Shown here in pieces: positions 1 through 9,203 of a stretch of 64,000 bases of DNA; position 1 is the stretch's first letter, and every line of letters starts with the position of its first letter. The translations under genes were made by a program, and so were the position numbers. The stretch is from an uncultured Saccharospirillaceae bacterium (GTDB lineage Bacteria; Pseudomonadota; Gammaproteobacteria; Pseudomonadales; Oceanobacteraceae): NCBI GenBank assembly GCA_947503895.1, contig CANNFT010000006.1, positions 186,001 to 250,000 on the forward strand, given 5' to 3'. The notes beneath the pieces are model-generated. The model ran no database searches. It was given only the letters and a program-made list of their open reading frames with translations, and was not told the DNA's origin.

Positions 1-16
1 TTGCCTGTCCAGTATT

Positions 17-56
17 AAAAAGGCCTGCTGACATCCATGATGTAGCAGGCCTTTTT
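17..56. terminator. bidirectional intrinsic terminator
   Basis: A perfect 13-bp stem (AAAAAGGCCTGCT at 17-29, AGCAGGCCTTTTT at 44-56) has A-rich and T-rich ends, so it can terminate in both directions. It lies just beyond the stop of darP on the minus strand and would also end any plus-strand gene entering from the left edge. Confidence 0.9.
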
Positions 57-80
57 ATGCGTCACTTACCTGGTGGCGTC

Positions 81-608
81 TCAATCGTATAGAGTCTTGA
101 TATACAAGAACAACTTACGAGCGTCTGTTTTACCGCCCTTGGTACGAGCTTCGCCCGCATCCATTTTTTCTTTTTCTTTGGTGGCATTACGCACCAGCTG
201 ACGGAGATGCTGAGTTTCTGCTTGCGGAAAGGCCTCCATAAAAGCCTGAAGCGCGGTGTTGCCTTCAGTAATTAAACGTTCACGCCATTTCTCTTGTTGA
301 TGCAAGACACGCGTATAAACATCGCTGCTAGGGTCCATTTTATCTAGAGCAAGCTGAATGGCGTCCGCGTCTTCGGTTCTCATGACTTTACCGACGTATT
401 GCAAATGACGACGACGGGCTTCATGTTTCTTAATGCGATCCCATTCTTCGACCGCAGCTTTCATCGTGTCGGAAATCGGTAATTCCGCAAGGTGCTTTTT
501 AGGCAGCTCGCAGATACGCTGACCCAGTGCTTGCAATGCGTGCATCTCACGTTTGATTTGAGACTTACTGATAAAGTCTTCGTCTTCGAATTGATCATCG
601 TCATGCAT
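81..608 (-). CDS. darP: DarP/YjgA, DUF615 ribosome-associated assembly factor
   Basis: 175 aa, the usual length of the DUF615 family. The family pattern is visible: an acidic N-terminus, SKSQIKREMHALQALG at about residues 14-29, and the conserved HEARRRHLQYVGKVMR block near 62-77. In E. coli the protein binds late 50S precursors and helps large-subunit maturation; that role is taken from the family. It stands alone upstream of a strong terminator, with mgtE 27 bp upstream in the same direction. The family call is firm. Confidence 0.93.
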   Translation of the reverse strand: MHDDDQFEDEDFISKSQIKREMHALQALGQRICELPKKHLAELPISDTMKAAVEEWDRIKKHEARRRHLQYVGKVMRTEDADAIQLALDKMDPSSDVYTRVLHQQEKWRERLITEGNTALQAFMEAFPQAETQHLRQLVRNATKEKEKMDAGEARTKGGKTDARKLFLYIKTLYD

Positions 609-635
609 AGTGAGGTAAAACCTTGAGTCTAAAAA

Positions 636-1988
636 TTACAAATAAAATAGGGTCGCCAAACCTAAAAAGGATAAAAATCCGACCACATCGGTGATGGTCG
701 TCAGCACTACACCGCCTGCCAGTGCGGGGTCTATATTGAGTTTTTTGAGCAGTATAGGCAAAAACGCTCCAGACAGCGCCGCCACGATTAAATTAATGAC
801 GATGGCCGCACCTATAATCGCGGCAATACCGAGATCTTGAAACCACAACAGCGTGACGAGGGCAATAACGATGGCCCACAATACTCCATTCGTGGCACCG
901 ACAAATAACTCTCGGTTTAACAACCATCGTACATTTGATTGATCGATGTGCCCAACGGCTTGCCCACGAATAACCAGTGTCAGGGTTTGACTGCCTGCGA
1001 TGCCGCCCATGCTGGCAACGATGGGCATTAATACCGCTAGGGCCACCACTTGATCAATGGTCGCTTGAAAAAGTCCGATTACAGCCGAGGCAAGGAAGGC
1101 CGTGATCAAATTAATGCCTAACCAAACTGCTCGTCGTCGACTGGTTTTCATGGCGGGCGCGAAGGTGTCTTCGTCTTCATCAAGACCAGCCATACTCATT
1201 AATGAATGATCGGCTTCTTCACGAATAACATCTACCACGTCATCAATGGTAATCCGGCCAAGTAATCGGCCTTGTGAATCCAATACGGGGGCCATGACTA
1301 AATCGTGGCGTTCAAAAAGCTTAGCGACTTCATTGTCTTCGAGGTCAGCGCGGATGGTAATGACTTCCGTGCTCATTAACTCACGCACGGTAGAGTCTTG
1401 CGGACTGACCAGAATTTTATTAACCGGTAGCAGACCAATGAACTCATCTCGACGGCTGACCACCAAAAGGTTGTCCATCATGCTGGGCAGACTACGATGG
1501 CGACGCAGGTAACGTAATACAACTTCAATGGTAATATCCGGCCGAACGGTCACCGTATCGGTGTTCATCAGGCCGCCAGCCGTATCTTCCGCATAGGAGA
1601 GGACGGCTTCGACACGCGCTCGATCTTGCGTGTCCATTGACGTTAATACTTCGCCAATGACGGTGTCGGGTAGGTTTTGCAATAAGTCGGCGACGTCATC
1701 CGTGTCGAGATCCGACATCGCATTTGCCACTTCTTGCGCACTCATGGAGTTGAGTATCCAACCCTGAATGTCGTCGCTTAAGTGCTGGAGGACTTCACCT
1801 TCGTTTTCCTCGTCAATTAACTCCCATAACAACTTACGCTCTTTGGGAGGGGAGGATTCCAGTAAGTGAGCAACGTCAACGGGTTGTAAACCAGAATTGA
1901 GAATACGACGAACCTGAGCTAAGGCACCGCTTTCCAGTGCCTCATTGAGGTGTCGAAACTTCTTTTGCTGATTTTCCGCTTGTGACAT
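636..1988 (-). CDS. mgtE: MgtE magnesium transporter
   Basis: 450 aa, full length for MgtE. From the N-terminus there is a helical MgtE_N domain (about 1-130, with the DLDTDDVADLLQNLP helix repeat), a pair of CBS domains (about 135-255) that sense Mg2+ in this family, a linker helix, and five hydrophobic segments (about 285-450). The pore motif region around IVASMGGIAGSQ is present. It is an inner-membrane, Mg2+-gated Mg2+ channel. No M-box-like leader is obvious in the 284 bp on its 5' side. Confidence 0.95.
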   Translation of the reverse strand: MSQAENQQKKFRHLNEALESGALAQVRRILNSGLQPVDVAHLLESSPPKERKLLWELIDEENEGEVLQHLSDDIQGWILNSMSAQEVANAMSDLDTDDVADLLQNLPDTVIGEVLTSMDTQDRARVEAVLSYAEDTAGGLMNTDTVTVRPDITIEVVLRYLRRHRSLPSMMDNLLVVSRRDEFIGLLPVNKILVSPQDSTVRELMSTEVITIRADLEDNEVAKLFERHDLVMAPVLDSQGRLLGRITIDDVVDVIREEADHSLMSMAGLDEDEDTFAPAMKTSRRRAVWLGINLITAFLASAVIGLFQATIDQVVALAVLMPIVASMGGIAGSQTLTLVIRGQAVGHIDQSNVRWLLNRELFVGATNGVLWAIVIALVTLLWFQDLGIAAIIGAAIVINLIVAALSGAFLPILLKKLNIDPALAGGVVLTTITDVVGFLSFLGLATLFYL

Positions 1989-2272
1989 GAATATTTCCCG
2001 TTGCTCGCGCCAGCGGCCTTGCCATTAGAGAGACCATTATGTTTGCCACTGTGTCTTGGGCTGGCGAATTAGGCGGACGGATTGTATCGGGAAAGACAAG
2101 GCGAGGCTACGTCTCTCATGCCTTTGGGTGATGAATTGCGCTCCATCCGTCTAACGCCCTTTTAAAAAGTGTAGCGGCTTCACGGGAGAGGCTCATATTG
2201 ATCGACAGAGTTTTTACGCCGTCGGTACTCAGTCAATCGATTTTTTGCGGCCGGCTGTGGACAGCGTCAATG

Positions 2273-2542
2273 TTACTCTTCTTCATCAAAGCGATTGTTG
2301 ACCAAGTCTGTCACGGCCTGCATGGCCAATTCTTGGTCTTCCCCTTCGATATGAACGGTTATTTCAGAGCCTTTGCTGGCAGCCAGCATCATGACGGACA
2401 TGATGCTCTTGCCATCGACTTCTTTGCCATTGTGGGCAATCTTTACTTTGCTTGAATAGGCCGATGTGGTGGATACCAATTTTGCAGCGGCCCTAGCATG
2501 TAAACCCAGTTTATTAATTATGGTTATACGGGATTCGAGCAT
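2273..2542 (-). CDS. npr: NPr, HPr-like phosphocarrier of the nitrogen PTS
   Basis: 89 aa from the chosen start. An ORF 18 bp longer exists, but the family begins at the MLESRITII strand. The phosphorylated His15 lies in GLHARAA and the regulatory-type Ser46 in GKSIMSVMMLAA. The C-terminal NNRFDEEE is typical of NPr/PtsO rather than sugar HPr. It passes phosphate from PtsP (not in the window) to PtsN. It lies last in the rpoN-hpf-ptsN-rapZ-npr run, the standard position. Confidence 0.92.
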   Translation of the reverse strand: MLESRITIINKLGLHARAAAKLVSTTSAYSSKVKIAHNGKEVDGKSIMSVMMLAASKGSEITVHIEGEDQELAMQAVTDLVNNRFDEEE

Positions 2543-2644
2543 GCGGGTTCTCATTGACATTAACGTTGATGTAACAGTAGCGAAAAGGGGGAGTCTCTGT
2601 CTAGCTTCGTGCGCATCACACTTTCAGTTAGGACAGTGCCGCAG

Positions 2645-3502
2645 TTAAGCGTCGAGCTCACGATGGCGCAACTGAACATTGGCAAATGCCTGCCGGAAAT
2701 GTTTCGTTAAGCGCTCGCTCATGTAGACGCTGCGATGTTGACCGCCAGTACAGCCAATACTGACTGTCATATAGGTTCGATTGTTATTTTGAAACTCAGG
2801 GAGCCAGTTTTCTAAAAACTGACGAATGTCGTGAAACATTTTGTCCACGAGAGCTTCTTGGCTAAGAAAACGAATGATGGCAGGGTCTTGTCCCGTGTAC
2901 TTTCGTAACTTGGGGTCCCAGTAGGGGTTGGGGAGGCAGCGCACATCAAACACCAAGTCCGAATCGGTGGGGATGCCATGCTTAAAACCAAAAGATTCAA
3001 ATAATAGTGCGGTTTCTTCCCCTTGTTTTTGAGCCACTCGGGTTTTAATTAAACTGCGCAACTGGTGCATCGAAAGGGCCGTCGTGTCGACCGTTAAATC
3101 CGCCATGTCTGCGATGCCGCCAAGCAGTGTTCCTTCTTTTTCGATCGCTTCGTTTAGCGAAGTGTCAGGACCGGTCAACGGGTGCTTACGACGAGTCGCG
3201 CTGAATCGTGTTAAGAGTGTGTCTGGATGAGCATCTAGATAAACGATTTCTACTTGGTTATCCGGCCCTTCTAACTCTGTGACGATTTCGCGAAAGTTGG
3301 CTAATGCTGAGGGGATGTTGCGAGCATCAATACTGACCGCCATATTCGTGGTGGTCGATGTATCTTCGTTTGCTTGTTTGGCTAACGTTGGCAGCAGGCT
3401 AACCGGTAAATTATCAATGCAGTAATACCCTAAGTCTTCGAGTACGTTCAGTGCTGTACTTTTACCCGATCCAGAGCGGCCGCTGATAATGACCAGTTTC
3501 AT
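2645..3502 (-). CDS. rapZ: RapZ RNase adapter / nucleotide-binding protein
   Basis: 285 aa from the internal ATG that starts MKLVIISGRSGSGKS; the longer form adds only MGDS. The N-terminal P-loop is GRSGSGKST. The C-terminal domain holds the conserved VSIGCTGGQHRSVYMSERL block near the end. In E. coli RapZ binds GlmZ-type small RNA and directs RNase E, controlling amino-sugar synthesis. It is separated from ptsN by a terminator-like hairpin, so rapZ-npr may be only partly coupled to the upstream genes. Confidence 0.94.
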   Translation of the reverse strand: MKLVIISGRSGSGKSTALNVLEDLGYYCIDNLPVSLLPTLAKQANEDTSTTTNMAVSIDARNIPSALANFREIVTELEGPDNQVEIVYLDAHPDTLLTRFSATRRKHPLTGPDTSLNEAIEKEGTLLGGIADMADLTVDTTALSMHQLRSLIKTRVAQKQGEETALLFESFGFKHGIPTDSDLVFDVRCLPNPYWDPKLRKYTGQDPAIIRFLSQEALVDKMFHDIRQFLENWLPEFQNNNRTYMTVSIGCTGGQHRSVYMSERLTKHFRQAFANVQLRHRELDA

Positions 3503-3645
3503 GCTGTCTCCCACAGTATATTGATAGGTTGATTGATGCTATTCGAGCATGCTACTGATTAACAGTAGACGTTTATACATGTTTTCTGTGAATTTCTAAA
3601 TTAAAGACTCAGGGCCACATTGATTCTGATTGACGCTGAGTTGAG

Positions 3646-3682
3646 TGCTAAAAAGAAAAAAGATCGCATTAGGCGATCTTTT
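3646..3682 (-). terminator. intrinsic terminator overlapping the ptsN stop codon
   Basis: Read on the minus strand, AAAAGATCGC and GCGATCTTTT (3658-3667 and 3673-3682) form a 10-bp stem with a 5-nt loop, followed by a U-rich run ending near 3646. The ptsN stop lies in the loop. This would limit read-through from rpoN-hpf-ptsN into rapZ-npr. Confidence 0.75.
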
Positions 3683-4136
3683 GATAATGAATGGCGGTAT
3701 CGTACAAGGTGTTTGTGTCAGATGCGCTACGCAGTGCATCTCGAAAGTCGGGCTGATTAAATTTTTCAGCCAGCATACTGAGTGTCTGCAAATGTTGCTC
3801 GGTTGCTTCCTCAGGAACGAGTAACACGAACACGAGATCGACTGGTTTGCGATCAACTGAGTCAAAGTCGATAGGAGTCTCTAACAGGAAGAGTGCACCT
3901 AAAGTGTCTTCGCATTGCGCTAATCGGCTATGAGGAATCGCTATTCCTTCACCTATGCCAGTGCTGCCCAGTTTTTCTCGAGCAATTAACTTCTCGAATA
4001 TGTCGTCAGCCTGAGTGTCCTCAAATTGATCTGCGAGAAACGTGCTAACGTGCTCTATCAGGCGTTTTTTGCTGGTACATTGCGCACCCATTTGGGTGCG
4101 CTCCAGTGTAAGAATATCTGCGATTTTTTGGCTCAT
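3669..4136 (-). CDS. ptsN: PtsN, EIIA component of the nitrogen PTS
   Basis: 155 aa, a single EIIA-Ntr domain. The phospho-accepting His69 lies in GIGEGIAIPHSRL, and the second conserved motif DLVFVLLVPE follows. It is phosphorylated by NPr and regulates potassium transport, RpoN output and other processes in related bacteria. It is 8 bp downstream of hpf, so the two are cotranscribed. A terminator overlaps its stop. Confidence 0.94.
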   Translation of the reverse strand: MSQKIADILTLERTQMGAQCTSKKRLIEHVSTFLADQFEDTQADDIFEKLIAREKLGSTGIGEGIAIPHSRLAQCEDTLGALFLLETPIDFDSVDRKPVDLVFVLLVPEEATEQHLQTLSMLAEKFNQPDFRDALRSASDTNTLYDTAIHYQKIA

Positions 4137-4144
4137 GCTCTAAC

Positions 4145-4450
4145 TTAGTGGCCATTGCCGTGACGGCGATCCACCATTTTCTCTTTGTGTTTTAACAACT
4201 GCCTGTCCAATTTATCGGTCAGGCCATCGATCGCGGCATACATATCTTCTGAATCCATATTCGCATGCAATTCTCCTCCTGAGACATGTAATGTTGCTTC
4301 AGCCTTTTGACTTAACTTTTCAACGGTAAGTGTCACCTGCACATTCGTGATGTTATCAAAGTGTCGTTCTAACTTGTCAATTTTGTTATGAACGTAGTCT
4401 TTGAGTGCCGGCGTTACTTCGACATGGTGGCCGCTGATATTGATTTGCAT
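4145..4450 (-). CDS. hpf: Short-form ribosome hibernation promoting factor
   Basis: 101 aa, matching the short HPF/YfiA class without a dimerisation tail. It starts MQINISGHHVEVTPALKDYV and has the basic helix LDRQLLKHKEKMVDRR near the end. It binds the 30S decoding region in stationary phase. An AGGAGCC ribosome site precedes the ATG. It follows rpoN after 101 bp that contain a strong hairpin. Confidence 0.94.
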   Translation of the reverse strand: MQINISGHHVEVTPALKDYVHNKIDKLERHFDNITNVQVTLTVEKLSQKAEATLHVSGGELHANMDSEDMYAAIDGLTDKLDRQLLKHKEKMVDRRHGNGH

Positions 4451-4501
4451 AGATGGCTCCTTCTGTCTGCAGCCCTTCGGGTTGAAGCGCTGCGGGGGTT
4501 T

Positions 4502-4529
4502 ACCTATATTCTAGTGTAAGAATATAGGT
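4502..4529 (-). other. mRNA hairpin between rpoN and hpf
   Basis: A perfect 11-bp inverted repeat (ACCTATATTCT and AGAATATAGGT) with a 6-nt loop and no T-run. It is more likely a processing or stability element, or an attenuator, than a full terminator. Confidence 0.6.
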
Positions 4530-4551
4530 GAAAGCCTGTGTCGTTAACGAT

Positions 4552-6051
4552 CTATATCAATCTTTTTCGTTCATTCGAGGGCGGAATGTGCATTGCCTCT
4601 CGATACTTTGCAACTGTTCTGCGTGCTACTTTAATCCCTTCTTCCTCTAACATGCCAGCTATTTTGCTATCACTGAGTGGTTTTTTGGCATTTTCGACCG
4701 CAATCAGTTTTTTGATCATGGCGCGAATCGCTGTAGAGGAACATTCACCGCCACTGGTTGTGCTGACATGGCTGGAGAAAAAATATTTCAATTCATAAAT
4801 GCCACGCGGTGTATGCATATACTTTTGCGTGGTGACACGAGAAATCGTGGACTCGTGCATACCGACGGCCTCTGCAATATCGTGCAAGACAAGAGGCTTC
4901 ATGGCTTCATCGCCCTGTTCTAAAAACTCTTGTTGATACTCTACAATCTTGCTGGCTACTTTGAGTAATGTCTCGTTACGACTTTGTAAGCTTTTTAAAA
5001 ACCAGCGTGCTTCTTGTAAATGGTCTTTGATGAAATTGTTATCCGCGCTGCTATCGGCGCGTTTGACCATGGATGCATACTGCTCATTTATTCTTAATTT
5101 GGGCGCAATGTCAGGATTCAACTCCACACGCCAGCCATCTCGCACTTTTCTAACCATCACATCGGGTACAACGTATTCTGATGGTTGGGGGGCGATTTGC
5201 GATCCCGGACGGGGAGTCAATTCTTGAATGCCCCGAATCACAACTTTCAACTCGTCTTCTTTGACTTTGAGCTTTCGCATTAATGCGGCGTAATCTTTAG
5301 CCCCGAGTAGTTCAATGTACTCATCCACCAGTTTTTGCGCTAATGGCAACCACTCAGTGTCTTGAGGGAGTTGACGAAGTTGCAGTGACAAACACTCTTG
5401 CAAATCGCGAGCGCAAACGCCGGCTGGCTCAAACTGTTGAACCCGAGTTAATACGGCTTGAATCTCGTCCATTTCCAAGCCTAACTCAGGGTCTAGGCTG
5501 TTGAATATGTCTTCGAGCGAAACTTTTAGATAGCCATCGTCATCGACACCTTCAATGATATTTACGGCAATGAGATGGTCGTTATCCGACATGGGGGTTA
5601 GGTTAAGTTGCCACAGTAAGTGGTCTTGAAGGTCGTCTGTGCTGCCGTTACGGGAATCAAAGTCAAAGTCATCATCGCCTGAGCCGCCAGAGGACGAAGT
5701 GCTGGGTCCTGGAGCCGCGGATGCTTGCCAAGTGTCATCCCAATCGCTGTCTGTGGACAAGTGTTCAGGGATGTCATCATTCCAATCGCTGTCGGCAGCT
5801 GCGTTTTCTTCTGTGTTGTCACCGAGGTTTTCGGGCTCTTTTATCTCTTGAGGATCGTTATCGCTGCCATCTGCCTTGGTGGTGTCATTCTCGAACTCTT
5901 CATCCACATCTAAAAGAGGGTTTGAATCCAATGCGGATTGAATCTCTTGTTGCAGGTCGAGGGTAGAAAGCTGTAGGAGTCGAATGGCTTGTTGCAGCTG
6001 GGGTGTCATGGTCAGCTGCTGACCCATCTTTAGTTGGAGCGATGCTTTCAT
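4552..6051 (-). CDS. rpoN: RNA polymerase sigma-54 factor
   Basis: 499 aa. Region I is glutamine and leucine rich ([17 protein letters not shown] near residues 15-31). Region II is a long acidic stretch (about 50-130) rich in D and S. The core-binding domain follows, and the C-terminal RpoN box [16 protein letters not shown] lies near 475-490. It directs transcription from -24/-12 promoters with enhancer-binding proteins. It heads the hpf-ptsN run. Confidence 0.97.
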   Translation of the reverse strand: MKASLQLKMGQQLTMTPQLQQAIRLLQLSTLDLQQEIQSALDSNPLLDVDEEFENDTTKADGSDNDPQEIKEPENLGDNTEENAAADSDWNDDIPEHLSTDSDWDDTWQASAAPGPSTSSSGGSGDDDFDFDSRNGSTDDLQDHLLWQLNLTPMSDNDHLIAVNIIEGVDDDGYLKVSLEDIFNSLDPELGLEMDEIQAVLTRVQQFEPAGVCARDLQECLSLQLRQLPQDTEWLPLAQKLVDEYIELLGAKDYAALMRKLKVKEDELKVVIRGIQELTPRPGSQIAPQPSEYVVPDVMVRKVRDGWRVELNPDIAPKLRINEQYASMVKRADSSADNNFIKDHLQEARWFLKSLQSRNETLLKVASKIVEYQQEFLEQGDEAMKPLVLHDIAEAVGMHESTISRVTTQKYMHTPRGIYELKYFFSSHVSTTSGGECSSTAIRAMIKKLIAVENAKKPLSDSKIAGMLEEEGIKVARRTVAKYREAMHIPPSNERKRLI

Positions 6052-6184
6052 AAAGTACTGCTAGTCCTGTCCCACGATTTGAACGCTATCCATGGGTTGA
6101 CGGGAAGTATACCAATTGTCACGTGTACCATTGCTCAGTGCCTTCTCGTCACCCTGAGATCATTGTCCCTGAGGATATATAAAA

Positions 6185-6910
6185 TTACAGCTTAAAGTCA
6201 TCACCTAAATATATATCTTTTACTTGTTGGTTTGCCAACACCACATCGGCAGACCCTTCAGCGATGATATGACCATTGCCCACGATATAAGCTTTTTCAC
6301 ATATATCAAGGGTTTCTCTTACATTGTGATCCGTTATTAACACACCAAGGCCACGATTTTTTAATTGTTTGACAATTGCCTTAATGTCCCCAACAGAAAT
6401 GGGGTCAACGCCAGCAAACGGCTCATCCAGTAGGATAAAAGCAGGTTCAGCAGCCAATGCCCGAGCAATTTCAACTCGCCTACGTTCACCGCCAGACAGC
6501 GCCATTCCTAGGCTATCGCGGATATGCTGGATGTTAAACTCATCCAGCAAGCTCTCCATTTTTTCTTTGCGCTCCGCCTGACTGAGTTCCTTTCTAGTTT
6601 CCAGTATAGCCATGATGTTATTGGCGACGGTCATTTTTCTGAAAATAGAGGCTTCTTGGGGTAAATATCCGATGCCTTTCTTTGCACGTCCGTGCATGGG
6701 CAACTGTGTAATATCTTCATCGTTAATGACAATCTTACCCTGATCGGCACTGACTAAGTTGACGATCATGTAAAAACAGGTGGTTTTACCCGCCCCATTG
6801 GGACCGAGTAGCCCGACGATTTGTCCGCTTTCGATGGACAGCGAAACATCTTTGACGACTTGTCGTGGCCCATAGCTCTTTGCCAAGTGTTGTGCGCTCA
6901 GTGTGGCCAT
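6185..6910 (-). CDS. lptB: LptB, ATPase of the LPS export complex
   Basis: 241 aa. Walker [10 protein letters not shown], signature [15 protein letters not shown], Walker [14 protein letters not shown] and the switch His in ITDHNVRET are all present. It is the cytoplasmic ATPase that powers LptFG extraction of LPS from the inner membrane. It starts 2 bp after lptA, and 133 bp separate it from rpoN. Confidence 0.96.
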   Translation of the reverse strand: MATLSAQHLAKSYGPRQVVKDVSLSIESGQIVGLLGPNGAGKTTCFYMIVNLVSADQGKIVINDEDITQLPMHGRAKKGIGYLPQEASIFRKMTVANNIMAILETRKELSQAERKEKMESLLDEFNIQHIRDSLGMALSGGERRRVEIARALAAEPAFILLDEPFAGVDPISVGDIKAIVKQLKNRGLGVLITDHNVRETLDICEKAYIVGNGHIIAEGSADVVLANQQVKDIYLGDDFKL

Positions 6911-6912
6911 GG

Positions 6913-7461
6913 CTACTGCTCTTCCTTATCGGATGCTGCTTTGTCGCTTTGTGGCTGAATGATCATTTTGATGCGACCGGATTTTTCTTCGGCTCCATCT
7001 TGAGCTTGGGCCTTCGTGGAGGATGATTGACCATCAGCCATGACGCGTTGCTCATTGATGAGATAAACAATTTTTTCGCCTGAAAACAGATTGCCTTGTT
7101 TTTCCAAACCGGCATTTTTAAGTAGGGTTAATTCTTTGCGGACAGCTTGATAGATGATGGTATTGCCGTAAGCAAAAGTTTTCGCTTCATCTTTTTCTAA
7201 TATTTGTTCGTATCGAGCAGGATTCCCGATGGCAACGATTTTTTGTAGGCCTTGCTCGGTTCGCGTGAGGGTAATCTTTTCCGCTTCGATTGATAACGTA
7301 CCCTGTTGCATTTTGACATTGCCCGTGTAGACAATGAGGCCTTTTTGCCGGTCGAGTGAAGCTTGGTCTGAGGCGATGTGAATTTCTTGCTGACTGTCCT
7401 CAGGCAACGCTTGAACGAATGCAGAAGAGCAAAACAAAATAAGACTGATGATGCGCAACAT
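6913..7461 (-). CDS. lptA: LptA, periplasmic LPS bridge protein
   Basis: 182 aa from the ATG that gives a clean signal peptide ([18 protein letters not shown], cleavage before LPED). An ORF extending to 7533 would overlap lptC and bury the signal. The OstA/LptA beta-jellyroll region follows, with the typical [15 protein letters not shown] start. It polymerises between LptC and LptD to carry LPS across the periplasm. The gene order lptC-lptA-lptB is standard. Confidence 0.9.
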   Translation of the reverse strand: MLRIISLILFCSSAFVQALPEDSQQEIHIASDQASLDRQKGLIVYTGNVKMQQGTLSIEAEKITLTRTEQGLQKIVAIGNPARYEQILEKDEAKTFAYGNTIIYQAVRKELTLLKNAGLEKQGNLFSGEKIVYLINEQRVMADGQSSSTKAQAQDGAEEKSGRIKMIIQPQSDKAASDKEEQ

Positions 7462-7513
7462 GGAGCCGCCTAACAATTTATGTACGGTGAATATGGATCG
7501 AGTAGAGAATAGG

Positions 7514-8071
7514 TTAATGGGCAACCGGGTCATGTCGCCCTCTAACGTCGCTTAAAAATGTGGCTTTTTCTTCTTTCAGTAATAGTCGCATGCCGGTAGC
7601 TTTGAGTTCCGTCGCTGGCCCTTCAATTAACACCAAGTCTTGAGTCTCGGCGATTTCTTGCTGTAAGTCTACGGTCAAGCTGCTCGTCGACAATGTATAG
7701 GCAGGTTGAACGGTGGATAAAGGCACGATGCGAACATGGCCGGTCAACTTTAAAGTTTTGTTGTCTTCTAAAATACCTTCATCGGCTTGAATGCCCCATT
7801 CCGGAATCTCGCCGTCACTCAAAATCATGGAAGGTTTTTGAAAGAAGGTATGTTGCGTGTTTTTCATTTGACGGGCGGACTCAGCATCAATTTGCTGAGT
7901 CAGCTGTCCTTGCGCATTAAAGTATTCGGCGCTGATGCCAGAGACAATAAACTCTGGTTCGTTGGCATCGTTTTGATTGGTTTGCTTTTCTACGGGCGCA
8001 AAGATGTCCATGGTAAAAAAAGCGATCATGGCGACGACACCGAACACAAAAGCAATGTAGCGTTTCCGCAT
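7514..8071 (-). CDS. lptC: LptC, membrane-anchored LPS export protein
   Basis: 185 aa. There is one N-terminal membrane anchor (about residues 5-23) and then a periplasmic LptC jellyroll with ISAEYFNAQGQLTQQI and the GIQADEGILEDNKTLKLTGHV strands. It passes LPS from LptBFG to LptA. Its ATG directly abuts the kdsD stop codon; kdsC, normally between them, is absent. Confidence 0.92.
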   Translation of the reverse strand: MRKRYIAFVFGVVAMIAFFTMDIFAPVEKQTNQNDANEPEFIVSGISAEYFNAQGQLTQQIDAESARQMKNTQHTFFQKPSMILSDGEIPEWGIQADEGILEDNKTLKLTGHVRIVPLSTVQPAYTLSTSSLTVDLQQEIAETQDLVLIEGPATELKATGMRLLLKEEKATFLSDVRGRHDPVAH

Positions 8072-9043
8072 TTAGATGACCCCAGCCCTCAGCAGATCAT
8101 GCATATTGATGACGCCAATGGCATCACCGTTTTCGACCGCTACGATGGCATTGATCTTTTTCTCTTCCATAATCTGTAAGGCTTCAGCAGCCAGTTTTTC
8201 CGGGTGAATGGTTGTGCAACCCACAGTCATAACGTCGCGAACGGTGGTGTTGTGAACATCCAAATCTTTATCGAGTGCGCGTCGTAAGTCGCCATCGGTA
8301 AAGATGCCGAGCAAATGGCCATCGTCATCGACCACGGTTGTCATACCCAGACCTTTGGTCGTCATTTCGAGTAGGGCATCCTTCATGAGGGTGCTGGCCG
8401 TGACCTGTGGAATTTGACTGCCGCAGTGCATGATGTTTTTAACTTTGAGCAATAAGCGTCGTCCCAAGCTGCCGCCGGGGTGACTGAATGCAAACTCTTC
8501 AGCGGTGAAGCCTCTCGCCTCTAACAAGGCAATGGCCAGAGCATCGCCCATGACCAGAGCGACGGTTGTGCTGGAGGTGGGCGCTAAATCGAGTGGGCAA
8601 GCTTCTTTTTCGACGCCTACGTTCAAGTGGCTATCCGCGGCCAATGCGAGGGTGGATTGGTCTTTACCCGTCATAGAGATCAGCGGAACATGTAAACGCT
8701 TGAGCAGTGGCAGCAATGTGGTGACTTCGCCGGATTCGCCGGAGTTCGACAAAGCGATGACGACGTCTTTAGCGGTAATCATACCCATGTCGCCATGGGC
8801 AGCTTCGCCTGGATGAACGAAAAAAGCAGGCGTGCCTGTGCTGGCTAATGTGGCGGCAAGCTTGTTGCCGATGTGCCCAGACTTACCCATTCCCGTGACG
8901 ACCACGCGCCCTTCGCATTGCATAAGTAATTCGCAGGCGGTGTTTAACGCCGTTTCGTCCAGTTTAGCGTGGAGTTCCGTGACGGCATCACGTTCTGCTG
9001 TGATGGTGCGTTTAATGGATTGGATGTAATTAAAATGACTCAT
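8072..9043 (-). CDS. kdsD: KdsD, D-arabinose 5-phosphate isomerase
   Basis: 323 aa from the start MSHFNYIQSIK; the longer ORF adds 19 residues not usual in the family. A SIS domain (about 30-170, with TGMGKSGHIGNK and SNSGESGE) is followed by two CBS domains (about 205-320). It converts ribulose 5-phosphate to arabinose 5-phosphate, the first step toward Kdo for LPS. It sits between yrbG and lptC, but the Kdo-8-phosphate phosphatase gene that normally follows is missing here. Confidence 0.94.
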   Translation of the reverse strand: MSHFNYIQSIKRTITAERDAVTELHAKLDETALNTACELLMQCEGRVVVTGMGKSGHIGNKLAATLASTGTPAFFVHPGEAAHGDMGMITAKDVVIALSNSGESGEVTTLLPLLKRLHVPLISMTGKDQSTLALAADSHLNVGVEKEACPLDLAPTSSTTVALVMGDALAIALLEARGFTAEEFAFSHPGGSLGRRLLLKVKNIMHCGSQIPQVTASTLMKDALLEMTTKGLGMTTVVDDDGHLLGIFTDGDLRRALDKDLDVHNTTVRDVMTVGCTTIHPEKLAAEALQIMEEKKINAIVAVENGDAIGVINMHDLLRAGVI

Positions 9044-9203
9044 TAAATATCGGTTTTCCAAATTCTTTGTATCGTCGATGGATCGCGGGCATGTATTCAA
9101 TCAATATTAATCAGGCTTATATCATTGCCCGAATAGCCACGTAATCTGACCGACTGTTTCGATGTTAGTTGCGTTTTATTGGGTTGTTTTCAAGCTTTGC
9201 TGG

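Noticed and set aside
1989..2272. Mg2+ riboswitch (M-box) upstream of mgtE
   Set aside because: No long conserved leader with the expected helices could be recognised, and no terminator precedes the ATG.
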